Shown one piece after another: positions 54,101 to 61,685 of a stretch of DNA of 64,000 nucleotides. The stretch spans positions 1,750,539-1,814,538 of the forward strand of contig NZ_RYYU01000001.1 of assembly GCF_003977605.1 (NCBI RefSeq). Reading direction: 5' to 3'. Within the stretch, counting starts at the first letter, position 1, and each line of letters begins with the position of its first letter. The translations under genes and the position numbers were made by a program. A model generated the notes under the pieces. It was given only the letters and a program-made list of their open reading frames with translations. It did not search any database and was not told where the DNA came from. The DNA comes from Prevotella koreensis (GTDB lineage Bacteria; Bacteroidota; Bacteroidia; Bacteroidales; Bacteroidaceae).

Positions 54101-55973
54101 CGTTAGCGCAGGTTCTATAGAGAATAAGAATATCGAATTGCAGGAGGCCAAAGGACTGTTCATCGAGAGTTCGGAGATTGACCGGAATGGTATGGTGAAT
54201 TTCAAATACAACGCTAAGGCAAAGGCCACTAACTATACAATGAATGACTTTGCTGCCGGAAGTTACACCGCAAAACTCTATGTAAATAACGAGGCTGTGG
54301 CCGAAGCAGAGGCCGTGGAGATGAAGAAAGGCGCAAGCGCAGATTTTAAATTCTCATTCACACCGCATGCCGAGGGTACATTCCCTGCATACATCGAGTT
54401 CGTACAGGGAGAGAATACCACTGCTACCGAGATACAGAACATCGTAATCAGCGCAGAAAGCGTTGGAGGTATTATACAGGTTTGCGATAGTACGGCGAAG
54501 ACCACCGATGCTCCGATAAACCTTTACTATAATAATTCGGTTAGCGATGTCTATTACACACCTGAAATGCTGACGGCATTCGGTGTTCCCGTAGGAGGTA
54601 CTATTACTAAGATAATGTATAAGATGTGGGCTTCGTCTCCTAAGAAGAATATAGATTTCACTCTGAACGCATGGGTAGGAACGACAGATGGTGACCCTGC
54701 AAATATCAAGGCGATAACTGCGGAAGAAAAGACTGCTGCAAAAGAATCTCTCACTCACGCCGTTGTGGATAAGACATACGACAATTTCACGCCAGACGGA
54801 ATTAGTGCCACAGAGCCTGCAATGACGGAGATAGAGATTGACCTGTCAGAAAATCCGATAGTATTCGATGGCTTGCACAGTGTAAGAGTGATTATTGAGA
54901 AGTCGTCTTCTTCATGGGTAGGCGGATGTAATTTCGCGTACGACAGTAAATACAAAACCGCTTACGTCAACAGGAACGACAATGTAGTTCCGGAAGGCTT
55001 GGGCACAACTACGTCGGTATCTACACCGGTGGCTTATTTCACCATTAAAGTTGGTACAAATGTTACGGGAACGGTGACCGATGCCGTGACATCAGAACCG
55101 CTGGCCGGTGCTTCGGTCAAGTTGAAGAGCGGTGACGTTCTGTATAGTGCGACCACAGGTAATGATGGAAAATATGACATCAGAGTAAACCAACTTCAAA
55201 TAGAAGACTATGTAATGGAGGTTGAGGCTACCGACGAGTACGAGATGAGAACAGTCTCTGTTGGTAAGATTCTGGAAGGAATGGTCAAGGACGCTGCTCT
55301 GCGCAAGGCTGCCACCGTCAGTGGTAAAATTACTTCTGCTCGCGACGAAAGCATCGTATCGGGTGCTACGGTCACTCTGACAGATGCCGCAGAGAAGGTG
55401 GTGGCAACGGCAACGACAGCCGAAGATGGTATGTATAGTTTCAATGTAAGGCTCCTCGATGCCGATTATAAAATCACTGTAGAGGCAGACAAGTTCGTTA
55501 AGGCTGAGGCCGAGATAACAGCACTCGTTGCAAATGTCGAGAAGAACTTCGCTCTTGAAACCATTGCCAAGAGGATATACGGCGTTGTGCGTGACATGAA
55601 TACAATGCAGCCTTTGGCCGGTGCCGAAGTGTTCTATTCAAGAGGTAAAGAAGATCAGATGATAGTACATACCGATGCCGATGGTAAGTATGAACTGCTG
55701 ATGGAGGATACCTCTCTTCCTTTCACACTCGGTGCAAGGTTAAAGGGCTACTTATCTGATTTTGTTGTGATGCAACCATTCTTTGAGGATATGGAATATA
55801 ACTTTGAATTGGAGCAACTGGCTGATGGCATAGACTCTGTTGATACTGATGAAATCACCAAATCCAAAATCTACGACCTCAATGGTCGTCTCGTTAATAT
55901 TAACGGCGACACACGGAATCTGAAACGTGGTCAGGTATATATCGTAAATGGTAAGAAAGTAGTTCTGAAGTAA
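51171..55973 (+). CDS. Giant secreted multidomain protein with four carboxypeptidase-regulatory-like repeats
   Basis: 1600 residues from the ATG at 51171 (51165 also possible). Signal peptide MKNLKIFLLLILGLLANIPVVAQ. After an N-terminal jelly-roll-like region come Ig-like/CARDB-like segments, then a second jelly-roll with 'NFETDDSAVGMIAEK', more Ig-like modules, and four CarboxypepD_reg-type domains beginning near 'SGVVSDKADGQKINGAQV', 'TGTVTDAVTSEPLAGASV', 'SGKITSARDESIVSGATV' and 'YGVVRDMNTMQPLAGAEV'. The tail is 'KSKIYDLNGRLV' ... 'GQVYIVNGKKVVLK'. It looks like a large adhesin or scaffold on the surface; no catalytic motif was seen. Confidence 0.8.
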   Translation: MKNLKIFLLLILGLLANIPVVAQDDIVNDYMVDFNSPITTNTSPHGVENRDFIVSSGWGHLVGMQEIGAGNVPTYVPYTYNATGGVDDSGCLQAGAGSVYDSWNEDYVNIWDYLVTPLVKGTVTISMKKANANGFIEFCTMQKNGDKWEVGVLLNATAIVLPNTENFVTYTLPELTKYTYIGIRMVHCYVDNFKATTANFKKMSSLKINNISPNTDTTVDADAEGKFDVTFTTTVTNNGDFDIAAGTENFSVSLYKYNAGGSADKADHVHLVTVPITEDLARKATSGELTLTATLNTSDYETAMTNGISFRIYENISGTYKSTKSVKVVPYVPILSLQTKIGNSTKTYVDGEEFYLGTSLSALSQDMEIVNSGGAPLEITGVTVPEGFTTTLTAQNIAPHNRIAFNIATTESAGVKEGNLVIKSNAGDFTLKMSAVIAAADKYFVNFETDDSAVGMIAEKIADGFYSYGWITNNTNEAGYPGNEKNAFLKTDVSEKAQGPFKLITPLLKVADGETLSFEAARYYVQQAELKVYYSADRSTWNLVRTLSTAEGTAPEDMFSDENAPKYGKKFLRYTINNIPAGEWYVAFEGGNNKPVFIDNILGYKRVDVAHDVKINATIPESGMVNGKMTITVNAFNLLGKSESGSGYVAKVLFGDKVVKEMPGITIPAGGNVNFNIDVTPHVVGTFDAVVKFVFADGNEAKSETKSVTIAEETFSSVLEAGGPATGKSYLAPFGTYYKKSESQSIYLPADLKGLTSGSKITSITYRGHNTKVGDSEYDTQVWIGETTLNEFATLEPVDKSTLKKVFDGKIKPNQTQTSEDNDDLMVFTFAEPYIYQGGNIVVGVRTEAESYNMSFGIGYSVCETTKSIRRGVDNGDLDSKAWTVSSSGAYTTTPKTLPVVYFGVLAEAPVISGVVSDKADGQKINGAQVTATSGDVIYETTTNDEGKYSISILQPVLDYELRVHAEGYAPKKENINVSAGSIENKNIELQEAKGLFIESSEIDRNGMVNFKYNAKAKATNYTMNDFAAGSYTAKLYVNNEAVAEAEAVEMKKGASADFKFSFTPHAEGTFPAYIEFVQGENTTATEIQNIVISAESVGGIIQVCDSTAKTTDAPINLYYNNSVSDVYYTPEMLTAFGVPVGGTITKIMYKMWASSPKKNIDFTLNAWVGTTDGDPANIKAITAEEKTAAKESLTHAVVDKTYDNFTPDGISATEPAMTEIEIDLSENPIVFDGLHSVRVIIEKSSSSWVGGCNFAYDSKYKTAYVNRNDNVVPEGLGTTTSVSTPVAYFTIKVGTNVTGTVTDAVTSEPLAGASVKLKSGDVLYSATTGNDGKYDIRVNQLQIEDYVMEVEATDEYEMRTVSVGKILEGMVKDAALRKAATVSGKITSARDESIVSGATVTLTDAAEKVVATATTAEDGMYSFNVRLLDADYKITVEADKFVKAEAEITALVANVEKNFALETIAKRIYGVVRDMNTMQPLAGAEVFYSRGKEDQMIVHTDADGKYELLMEDTSLPFTLGARLKGYLSDFVVMQPFFEDMEYNFELEQLADGIDSVDTDEITKSKIYDLNGRLVNINGDTRNLKRGQVYIVNGKKVVLK

Positions 55974-56003
55974 ATCATTTAACATCAGAACATCGTAATC
56001 CTT

Positions 56004-56061
56004 AATCGGTCATTTGGATTTCTCGGTTTTGTATGGCAGTGAGAAATCCGAATGACCGATT
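56004..56061 (+). terminator. Terminator after the giant secreted protein gene
   Basis: Twenty-one-base arms (56004-56024 and 56041-56061, one mismatch) around a 16-base loop, 30 bases after the stop codon. Confidence 0.8.
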
Positions 56062-56086
56062 TCTAATAAAAAAGTTAATCGATAAT

Positions 56087-56170
56087 TAGTCCTTCCTTAA
56101 AAAGCCCACTTCAACGAAATGTCTAAACGGGATAACTTTTCGGTGAAGTGGGCTTTTTAAGGAAGGACTA
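56087..56170. repeat. Long near-perfect inverted repeat at the island boundary
   Basis: Arms at 56087-56119 and 56138-56170 match over about 33 bases with only one or two mismatches around an 18-base centre. It marks the switch from chromosomal genes to the AT-rich island. It may be a terminator for the leftward defence operon or a small mobile-element remnant; no recombinase is near. Confidence 0.7.
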
Positions 56171-56256
56171 TTTGAAGGCAATTCCGCAAGGATTTCTATG
56201 CAATTTAAGTTTTACCGGACAGCAATAATTATTTATCTTCCTCCATCATTCAGCCG

Positions 56257-56340
56257 CTAAGTCTTCCCATCTCCAAACTTGGCAGAAAGGATAATCCTAT
56301 CTGTTATCTGGAGAAATTGTGAGAAGTCTTCTATCTTCAT
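56257..56340 (-). pseudogene. Remnant of a P-loop protein, truncated just after Walker A
   Basis: A 27-codon frame starting MKIEDFSQFL and ending LSAKFGDGKT, then a stop. A-KFGD-GKT satisfies the Walker A pattern [AG]x4GK[ST], so this looks like the first 27 residues of a P-loop NTPase whose remainder was lost. It begins 13 bases after the stop of the reconstituted ATPase gene, in the same direction, as the next operon gene would. The rest of 56171-56256 shows nothing further. Confidence 0.5.
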
Positions 56341-56353
56341 ATCTCGCTTCTTA

Positions 56354-56422
56354 TTAAAGTAAGTTTCCTATAGGTCTTCCGTCATCTAGTCTAATAGAAA
56401 CTAAAAAATTTTTATCATTTGT
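56354..56422 (-). pseudogene. Stranded C-terminal codons of the split defence ATPase
   Basis: On the minus strand, reading leftwards from the left 13-bp repeat, the frame gives 22 codons (TNDKN...RPIGNLL) and a TAA at 56354-56356. These codons continue in frame from the C-terminal half once the 1.13 kb segment is flipped. In the present orientation they are disconnected from any coding start. Confidence 0.8.
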
Positions 56423-57578
56423 TTTATCAGATTTCATTGATAGGGTGAACAGTAAAGCATCTGATATATATAATCAATATTTCAAGGAAAATGATGAAGC
56501 GGATATAGTAATACAAGTCAAATATGCAGAGGATGATGATAAACCAAATAATCCGCATAATGAAGAATTTCGACTGTCTTTTAAAAGGCGAACCCAAAAG
56601 AGTGCTTATGATTGGCGTTATCCAAAAATAGGTCTTCATATAGAAGTTAATAATATCATTATTCAGAAACCTCAATCCTTCTTCAATGAAGCACGTTTGA
56701 CAGCAATAGCTTTAGCTATTCGTTTTGCCTGCCTACAAGGCGGCAATCCACAAGATGGACAATTTCTTGCTCTTGATGATATGCTTATCAGCCTTGATAT
56801 GAGTAACCGCATGAAAGTGATTCGATATTTATTGGATGATATGGCTGATAAATATAAAATATATCTTTTTACACATGATAAATTGTTTTTTGAATACTTG
56901 AAGCATAAAAGTAAAAAATCATCTTCCAAATGGTCATATAGGGAACTTTATATGCAAGATTCCAAAGAACCATACATAAGAATAAGCAGAACGTATCTAG
57001 AAGAAGCTGACCATTATATTAAGCAACATAAATACGAAATTGCGGGCAATTTCTTGAGGAAAGAAGCAGAAGCTTTCTGTAAACGTTTCCTTCCTTTAAA
57101 GTGGCAATACACAAAGGAATACTGTCTTTTAGATTTAAATGGATTGATAAATAATAGTAAGAAATTTGCAGAGGAAAGTGGAATATCTGATACAACTTTA
57201 TTCGATGAACTTGATAATCATCGTAAATTTATATTGAATCCTGCCAGCCACGATAGCTATGATATTGGAAAATACGAATACGAGATTAAGCAATGTTATA
57301 AAACTTTACTTTCCTTGACACAAATATCACTTCGCCCGCTCCTTTCAAAAGGTCAAAAAGTCAGAATAGAGTTAAGTACAGTAGAAAAAATATCATATAA
57401 GTTCAACATAACTTTATGTGAAGATGTGTACTTAATACAAATAGAGGGGAAACCTTCTTATGTTTCAAAAGGTAAGATAGAATTTACTGTCGATAATAAT
57501 GGGACAAGTTCTCCTAAAAAAACAGATAATACGACACTTAAGAAGTTTTATGAGAAAAACTATGAGAAATCTGATAAA
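56423..57578. other. Candidate invertible DNA segment with 13-bp inverted repeats
   Basis: TTTATCAGATTTC at 56423-56435 and its exact inverse GAAATCTGATAAA at 57566-57578 bound 1130 bases. Flipping the interior joins the N-terminal half (58156 to 57566) to the central/C-terminal half (56436 to 57565) and then to the stranded tail, in frame at both junctions. This yields one 601-codon gene (58156 to 56354). The present orientation breaks the gene at both repeats. No recombinase gene is in the window, so an old inversion is the alternative to an active switch. Confidence 0.8.
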
Positions 57579-57644
57579 TTTTCATTAAACTTGGATATAT
57601 CTTTTTGTACTCTATATGGGTATCGATTTGACACAAGTTCATAA
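56436..57644 (+). pseudogene. Inverted C-terminal half of the SMC/RecF-like defence ATPase
   Basis: Open on the plus strand with no proper start (first usable GTG at 56445; the frame stays open upstream to 56358). It carries the second half of an ABC-type ATPase site: signature-like 'FFNEARLTAIALAIRFA', Walker B and D-loop 'LALDDMLISLDMSNR', and the H-loop 'IYLFTHDKLFFEYL'. A helical region follows ('AGNFLRKEAEAFCKRFL', 'HRKFILNPASHDSYD'). It has no Walker A. After the right repeat (57566-57578) the frame runs 22 codons into antisense sequence of the N-half. Belongs to the gene at 57560-58156. Confidence 0.85.
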
Positions 57645-58156
57645 TAGGTATCGGCAAGTGTTTTATCTTTACCAGAAGGAACATAGAAAGGTAGAATGTC
57701 CTTAATAAAAACATTCCACAAATCCATTGTTTCGGAATTTCTTGCAGAACGAAACCGAGATATATAAGAATAATTAATGAATGCACTTGTTTTATTTAGT
57801 AATCGCAGTTCTGAATCATCATCAGTGTTAGGAATACATGAAAGGCCATTGCGGTTAAGTTTCCACTGATGACCATTATCAAGTGTTATTTTCACATGAG
57901 GCATAAACCCATTATTCCCAATTTCACCCAGCTTAAATATATTGATGAGATTTTCTTCGCTATCTTCATGGTTAAAATACTTTGCTCCTTGGTCTGATTT
58001 ATAGACACTTTGCAACAAAGAGTGGAGTGCATAATAAATAGAAGATTTGCCACTTCCATTTTCACCATACAGCAGTAGATGCTTATCTAATGCAAGATTA
58101 AATTTATTAGGAAAAGCCTTGAAACCTTCTATCTCTATTTCTTGAATACTTGCCAT
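57560..58156 (-). pseudogene. N-terminal half of the SMC/RecF-like defence ATPase (gene broken by inversion)
   Basis: 198 residues. 'SIQEIEIEGFKAFPNKFNL' and Walker A GENGSGKS (31-38) are typical of RecF/SMC-like ATPases. It lacks signature, Walker B and H-loop, which lie on the opposite strand at 56436-57644. The frame reaches 'NLSDF', encoded by the right 13-bp repeat, then a spurious Ser and stop. The ATG is two bases after the methyltransferase stop, so it belongs to the same operon. In the flipped state the product would be 600 residues; in this orientation the truncated product should be inactive. Confidence 0.85.
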
Positions 58157-58157
58157 A

Positions 58158-61100
58158 TTAGTTCATTATTATAGGTTTGAAAATATCGGGATTTAAATAT
58201 TCTAAGTTGTCTAATTTCTGTAAAATACCTGTTTTTTTAATAGATTCATACAACTCAGATACAGATACCAAATTATCTTTATCTAAATTGCAATTCTCAA
58301 CAATATTTCTTATCGCATCGAACACATAAATACCTATGCGTTGTAGTTCTTTAGCCAAATAGATGTCATAAACGCATCCATCAATGAGTTGTTCAAACAT
58401 CTTGGCTAAATACTCATTTGAGACAAACTTGTTGATACGTACATCATGAACATTATTGATAAGGATAATGCAATCCACCAACTTAGCAATTAAACTTTGC
58501 ATTTCTATTGATGGCACAGCTATAGGGATTTGCAACAACGGTTCCTTATCCAATTGGAAGTTTGAACCTTGCATCTTGCCTTTGTTTTTTAGCCAAAATT
58601 CTATCAGCTTAGAGTTTAGAAGACCTGTTAGGTATTTCATATCTACTCTATCTGTCTGGATAATATTGAATGTTTGTGAAACATAACATGGAAAATTACA
58701 GAAAGCAAATTTCGGTCTATCTACAGATTTTCTTAATGCAATAATTTTTTCATTTACAAAGAAGTGTTCCTCACGAGCTCTATGCAGGCCATAAGGTTTA
58801 TTGTCTGAAGTGATAATTTCTTGAAATTGATCTAAATGATTTTTGATATGGGGCATATTATCTAAACTATGGATACTTTTATATGAAGAATTTGTATATA
58901 TAGTCCATAAAATATTATGAGGATTCACTCGATACCGTTCAATTTGTTCTGTTGTATAATAAGGTTTAATTAGGTCACATTCAATATCACTTAAATCAAG
59001 TTCTTCTATTTCTGTGTCAGATAATACAAAGACACCTTGCCCAACACGATATTGGTTACCTAATAATCTTTGGCTTTTTGCATTTAATGCGTCTTGTGGA
59101 AATACTATACCTTGGGCTATCTCTTTTCTTTGCAAATAAATTTTATCATTTATACTGCTAAGTAAAGTAAAAATATCATTATTCATGGAAAAAGTTAGAG
59201 AACTATTTATATAATTTCCCCTTCTAACAACTGGCTGAAAGGATACTGAGTTAGAAGAAGTTCCGTCTAATAATTCAATAGCGTCTTTTTCTGTTGCATT
59301 GTTTGTCGTAAGTTTTCTATAATCGAAGGAATAATCATCTGTAACCTTATCTTTATTAAACAGCATAATCATTGTTTGAATGCTAGCACTTTCAAACATC
59401 ATTACAGCTCCGAAATCAATAAGTTTACAAATGCGCGTTTCTTTTATTACTTTATTACGCAAGATGCTTGCCCCAAAACTTGTAGTCCAGTTGTTGGTGG
59501 CAATAAAACATAACGAGCCGTTATCTTTCAACAAGTCTATACAATTACATGCAAAAAGATACCATATATCCATTTTGCCTTTGTAATAAGGGGATTTCTT
59601 GTAAGGTTCAAAGAAAGTTTTAGACATTCTTCCTTCTTTGATATAGGGAGGATTTGCAATAATTATATCAAATCCAGTAAAGTAGCCTTGGTCATCAAGC
59701 AACTGTGGATATTCAAATCTCCATTCAAAAGAGTTTTGATAGTATTTATTATTCAACACCTCCTCTTCCATCTTTTTCATTCTGGCAAGACTGCTTTTGG
59801 CTTTCTTGTAACCATCTGGATCAAGTATTGCTTTGCATTCTCCAAACATAGGAGTTTCTTCATATTCAGAGACTAACCGTTCTGCTGCCTGTCGCTTCTT
59901 TATGTCACCACGAGCAAGTGTTGTCTTAAAGCAATCTTTTATTTCCGCTATTTTAGAACGCAGAGTTGTTTTGTTCAGATGCTCTTCTGTATATGATGCT
60001 ACCAAACTTTTGTAAGTATCAAGTGTAAAGTTTTCCCATTGCTGCCCCTCCTTAGATGCTTTTTCTTTCCCTTTACGATTATATTCTACAAAGACACCTT
60101 CTATGGGCATATCAAGAGGATAGCGACATAGTTGTGAATTTCCACACATAATCTTATAGTCAAGGTTGGGCAATGGTTGTGGTTCTGTTTCGTCGACCAC
60201 CAAAGCCAGCCAGAAGCGAAGGCGCGCTATATCTACAGCACCTTGTTCTATATCTACTCCAAAGATATTATTCTGTATAATGTCTCGTTTCACCTTTGCA
60301 TGAGAAAAGTCTTCGGTGGACTTTAGAAAGCCGTATAGTTGCATACGAGCATGATAAAGCACATTGAGTACGCCCATAGGAAAAGCACCTGAGCCGATGG
60401 CTGGGTCGCATACCTTTACTGTCTTAAGAAGGTTGTATATTTTATTTGCATTAGTCTTGTTTTGAAGTTCGGCATTAACTACTCCCTTTTTAATCAGTGT
60501 TTCAACAGCTGGGTATAATTGTTCAGCAACATGAGATTTCAGATACTGCACAATGGTTTCACGGCACATATACTGTACTATTTCCTTTGGCGTATAGAAT
60601 GCTCCCTTGTCTTTGTTGTCCTCCAACAGGTTTTCGAAGATATGTCCCAACATCTCTGGGTCGATGCCTACTTCTGCATCATCGGGATCGTTTTCGTCAA
60701 TGGTGAAATTGTATTCTGAAAAGAATTCCATCAAGTCCTGAAAATAAGAGTAAGGAAAATCTATATCCCTATTATCCAAAGCATCCTTGTCGAAAAGACC
60801 GCCATTCAAGTAAGGTATCTTGATGTTGTCGCCAAGACGTGCGTCGGCAATGTCGTTGGGTCTGGCTTCGTTTAGCGTATTGAAGAAAAGAGGTTCCAGT
60901 ACATCGCTCAATAATCTGTTGTTGTTCTTATAATGCTCGACAAGTTTTTGCATATATGCTTTTTCTCCACCTTCCCATGCTTTGCTACCTACAGGTACGC
61001 CCATCCAGCCTTTTTTCTGTAAGAATTGTAGGAATACAAGACGACCGAGTAGTTTTTTCACATAGTCGCGGTTGTTCTTTGCGTTTCCTGTAAGGAAATC

Positions 61101-61676
61101 ACAGAATTTCTTATAACGGTCTTTGTACCCTTTGAAGAAGTCTTTGTTGAGTCGCTCTACTGAGAAAGTATCGGCAATATCCGATAACAGTATGTTTTCT
61201 TTCTTCACCAATTCATATAAGCGGATGGCTGCAGTAGTGCATGGCTCGTTCCCGCCCAGTAAGAAAGTGTAACGTTTAGGAGCCGTTTCTTTTGTTTGAA
61301 ACTCTCCCATCTCATTGAGTGTAGTTTCCTTTGAGATGAAAGTGAGGCGATAGTCAATCTGTTTCTTCGAATAATAGAAAACCAATATGCCGTGAATGAT
61401 GTCTTGGTCAATATATCTTATGGCTATATTGCGTAGTCCTTTTCTGTTGCGGGCAATGTCGATATTGTCGGCAACTTCTATTGCAAAGAGTGCCAACGAA
61501 CGGTTGTTGTCAAGACGTATCGTTCCTATTTGTCCGCCACTTTTTACAGACTTGTCTTCTATCGAGTTCGGAACAGAAAGATAGTCAATCTTATGAAACA
61601 TTTTGCCAAGAATGTTTTTCCACGTTTCAAGATTGAAATTCTCTTTCAATTTATTTCTTAGTTCAGTCTTATCCAT
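58158..61676 (-). CDS. Eco57I/PglX-like adenine-specific DNA methyltransferase (large, type IIG-like)
   Basis: 1172 residues. The SAM motif is 'VCDPAIGSGAFPMGVL' (about residue 422) and the catalytic NPPY is in 'DIIIANPPYIKEG' (about 670), marking a gamma-type N6-adenine methyltransferase. 'KGAFYTPKEIVQYMCRE' is the conserved lead-in. The C-terminal part resembles a TaqI-type target-recognition region ('LLQIPIAVPSIEMQSLIAKL'). The N-terminal 200 residues are conserved-looking, but I see no clear PD-(D/E)xK nuclease site. It follows the AlbA_2 gene by nine bases and precedes the split ATPase by two: a defence operon. It probably marks self DNA. Confidence 0.88.
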   Translation of the reverse strand: MDKTELRNKLKENFNLETWKNILGKMFHKIDYLSVPNSIEDKSVKSGGQIGTIRLDNNRSLALFAIEVADNIDIARNRKGLRNIAIRYIDQDIIHGILVFYYSKKQIDYRLTFISKETTLNEMGEFQTKETAPKRYTFLLGGNEPCTTAAIRLYELVKKENILLSDIADTFSVERLNKDFFKGYKDRYKKFCDFLTGNAKNNRDYVKKLLGRLVFLQFLQKKGWMGVPVGSKAWEGGEKAYMQKLVEHYKNNNRLLSDVLEPLFFNTLNEARPNDIADARLGDNIKIPYLNGGLFDKDALDNRDIDFPYSYFQDLMEFFSEYNFTIDENDPDDAEVGIDPEMLGHIFENLLEDNKDKGAFYTPKEIVQYMCRETIVQYLKSHVAEQLYPAVETLIKKGVVNAELQNKTNANKIYNLLKTVKVCDPAIGSGAFPMGVLNVLYHARMQLYGFLKSTEDFSHAKVKRDIIQNNIFGVDIEQGAVDIARLRFWLALVVDETEPQPLPNLDYKIMCGNSQLCRYPLDMPIEGVFVEYNRKGKEKASKEGQQWENFTLDTYKSLVASYTEEHLNKTTLRSKIAEIKDCFKTTLARGDIKKRQAAERLVSEYEETPMFGECKAILDPDGYKKAKSSLARMKKMEEEVLNNKYYQNSFEWRFEYPQLLDDQGYFTGFDIIIANPPYIKEGRMSKTFFEPYKKSPYYKGKMDIWYLFACNCIDLLKDNGSLCFIATNNWTTSFGASILRNKVIKETRICKLIDFGAVMMFESASIQTMIMLFNKDKVTDDYSFDYRKLTTNNATEKDAIELLDGTSSNSVSFQPVVRRGNYINSSLTFSMNNDIFTLLSSINDKIYLQRKEIAQGIVFPQDALNAKSQRLLGNQYRVGQGVFVLSDTEIEELDLSDIECDLIKPYYTTEQIERYRVNPHNILWTIYTNSSYKSIHSLDNMPHIKNHLDQFQEIITSDNKPYGLHRAREEHFFVNEKIIALRKSVDRPKFAFCNFPCYVSQTFNIIQTDRVDMKYLTGLLNSKLIEFWLKNKGKMQGSNFQLDKEPLLQIPIAVPSIEMQSLIAKLVDCIILINNVHDVRINKFVSNEYLAKMFEQLIDGCVYDIYLAKELQRIGIYVFDAIRNIVENCNLDKDNLVSVSELYESIKKTGILQKLDNLEYLNPDIFKPIIMN

Positions 61677-61685
61677 ATATCTTCT

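Noticed and set aside
56423..57578. Two unrelated genes on opposite strands
   Set aside because: Each half carries complementary parts of one ABC ATPase site, and flipping the segment restores a single frame at both exact repeats, which chance would not produce.
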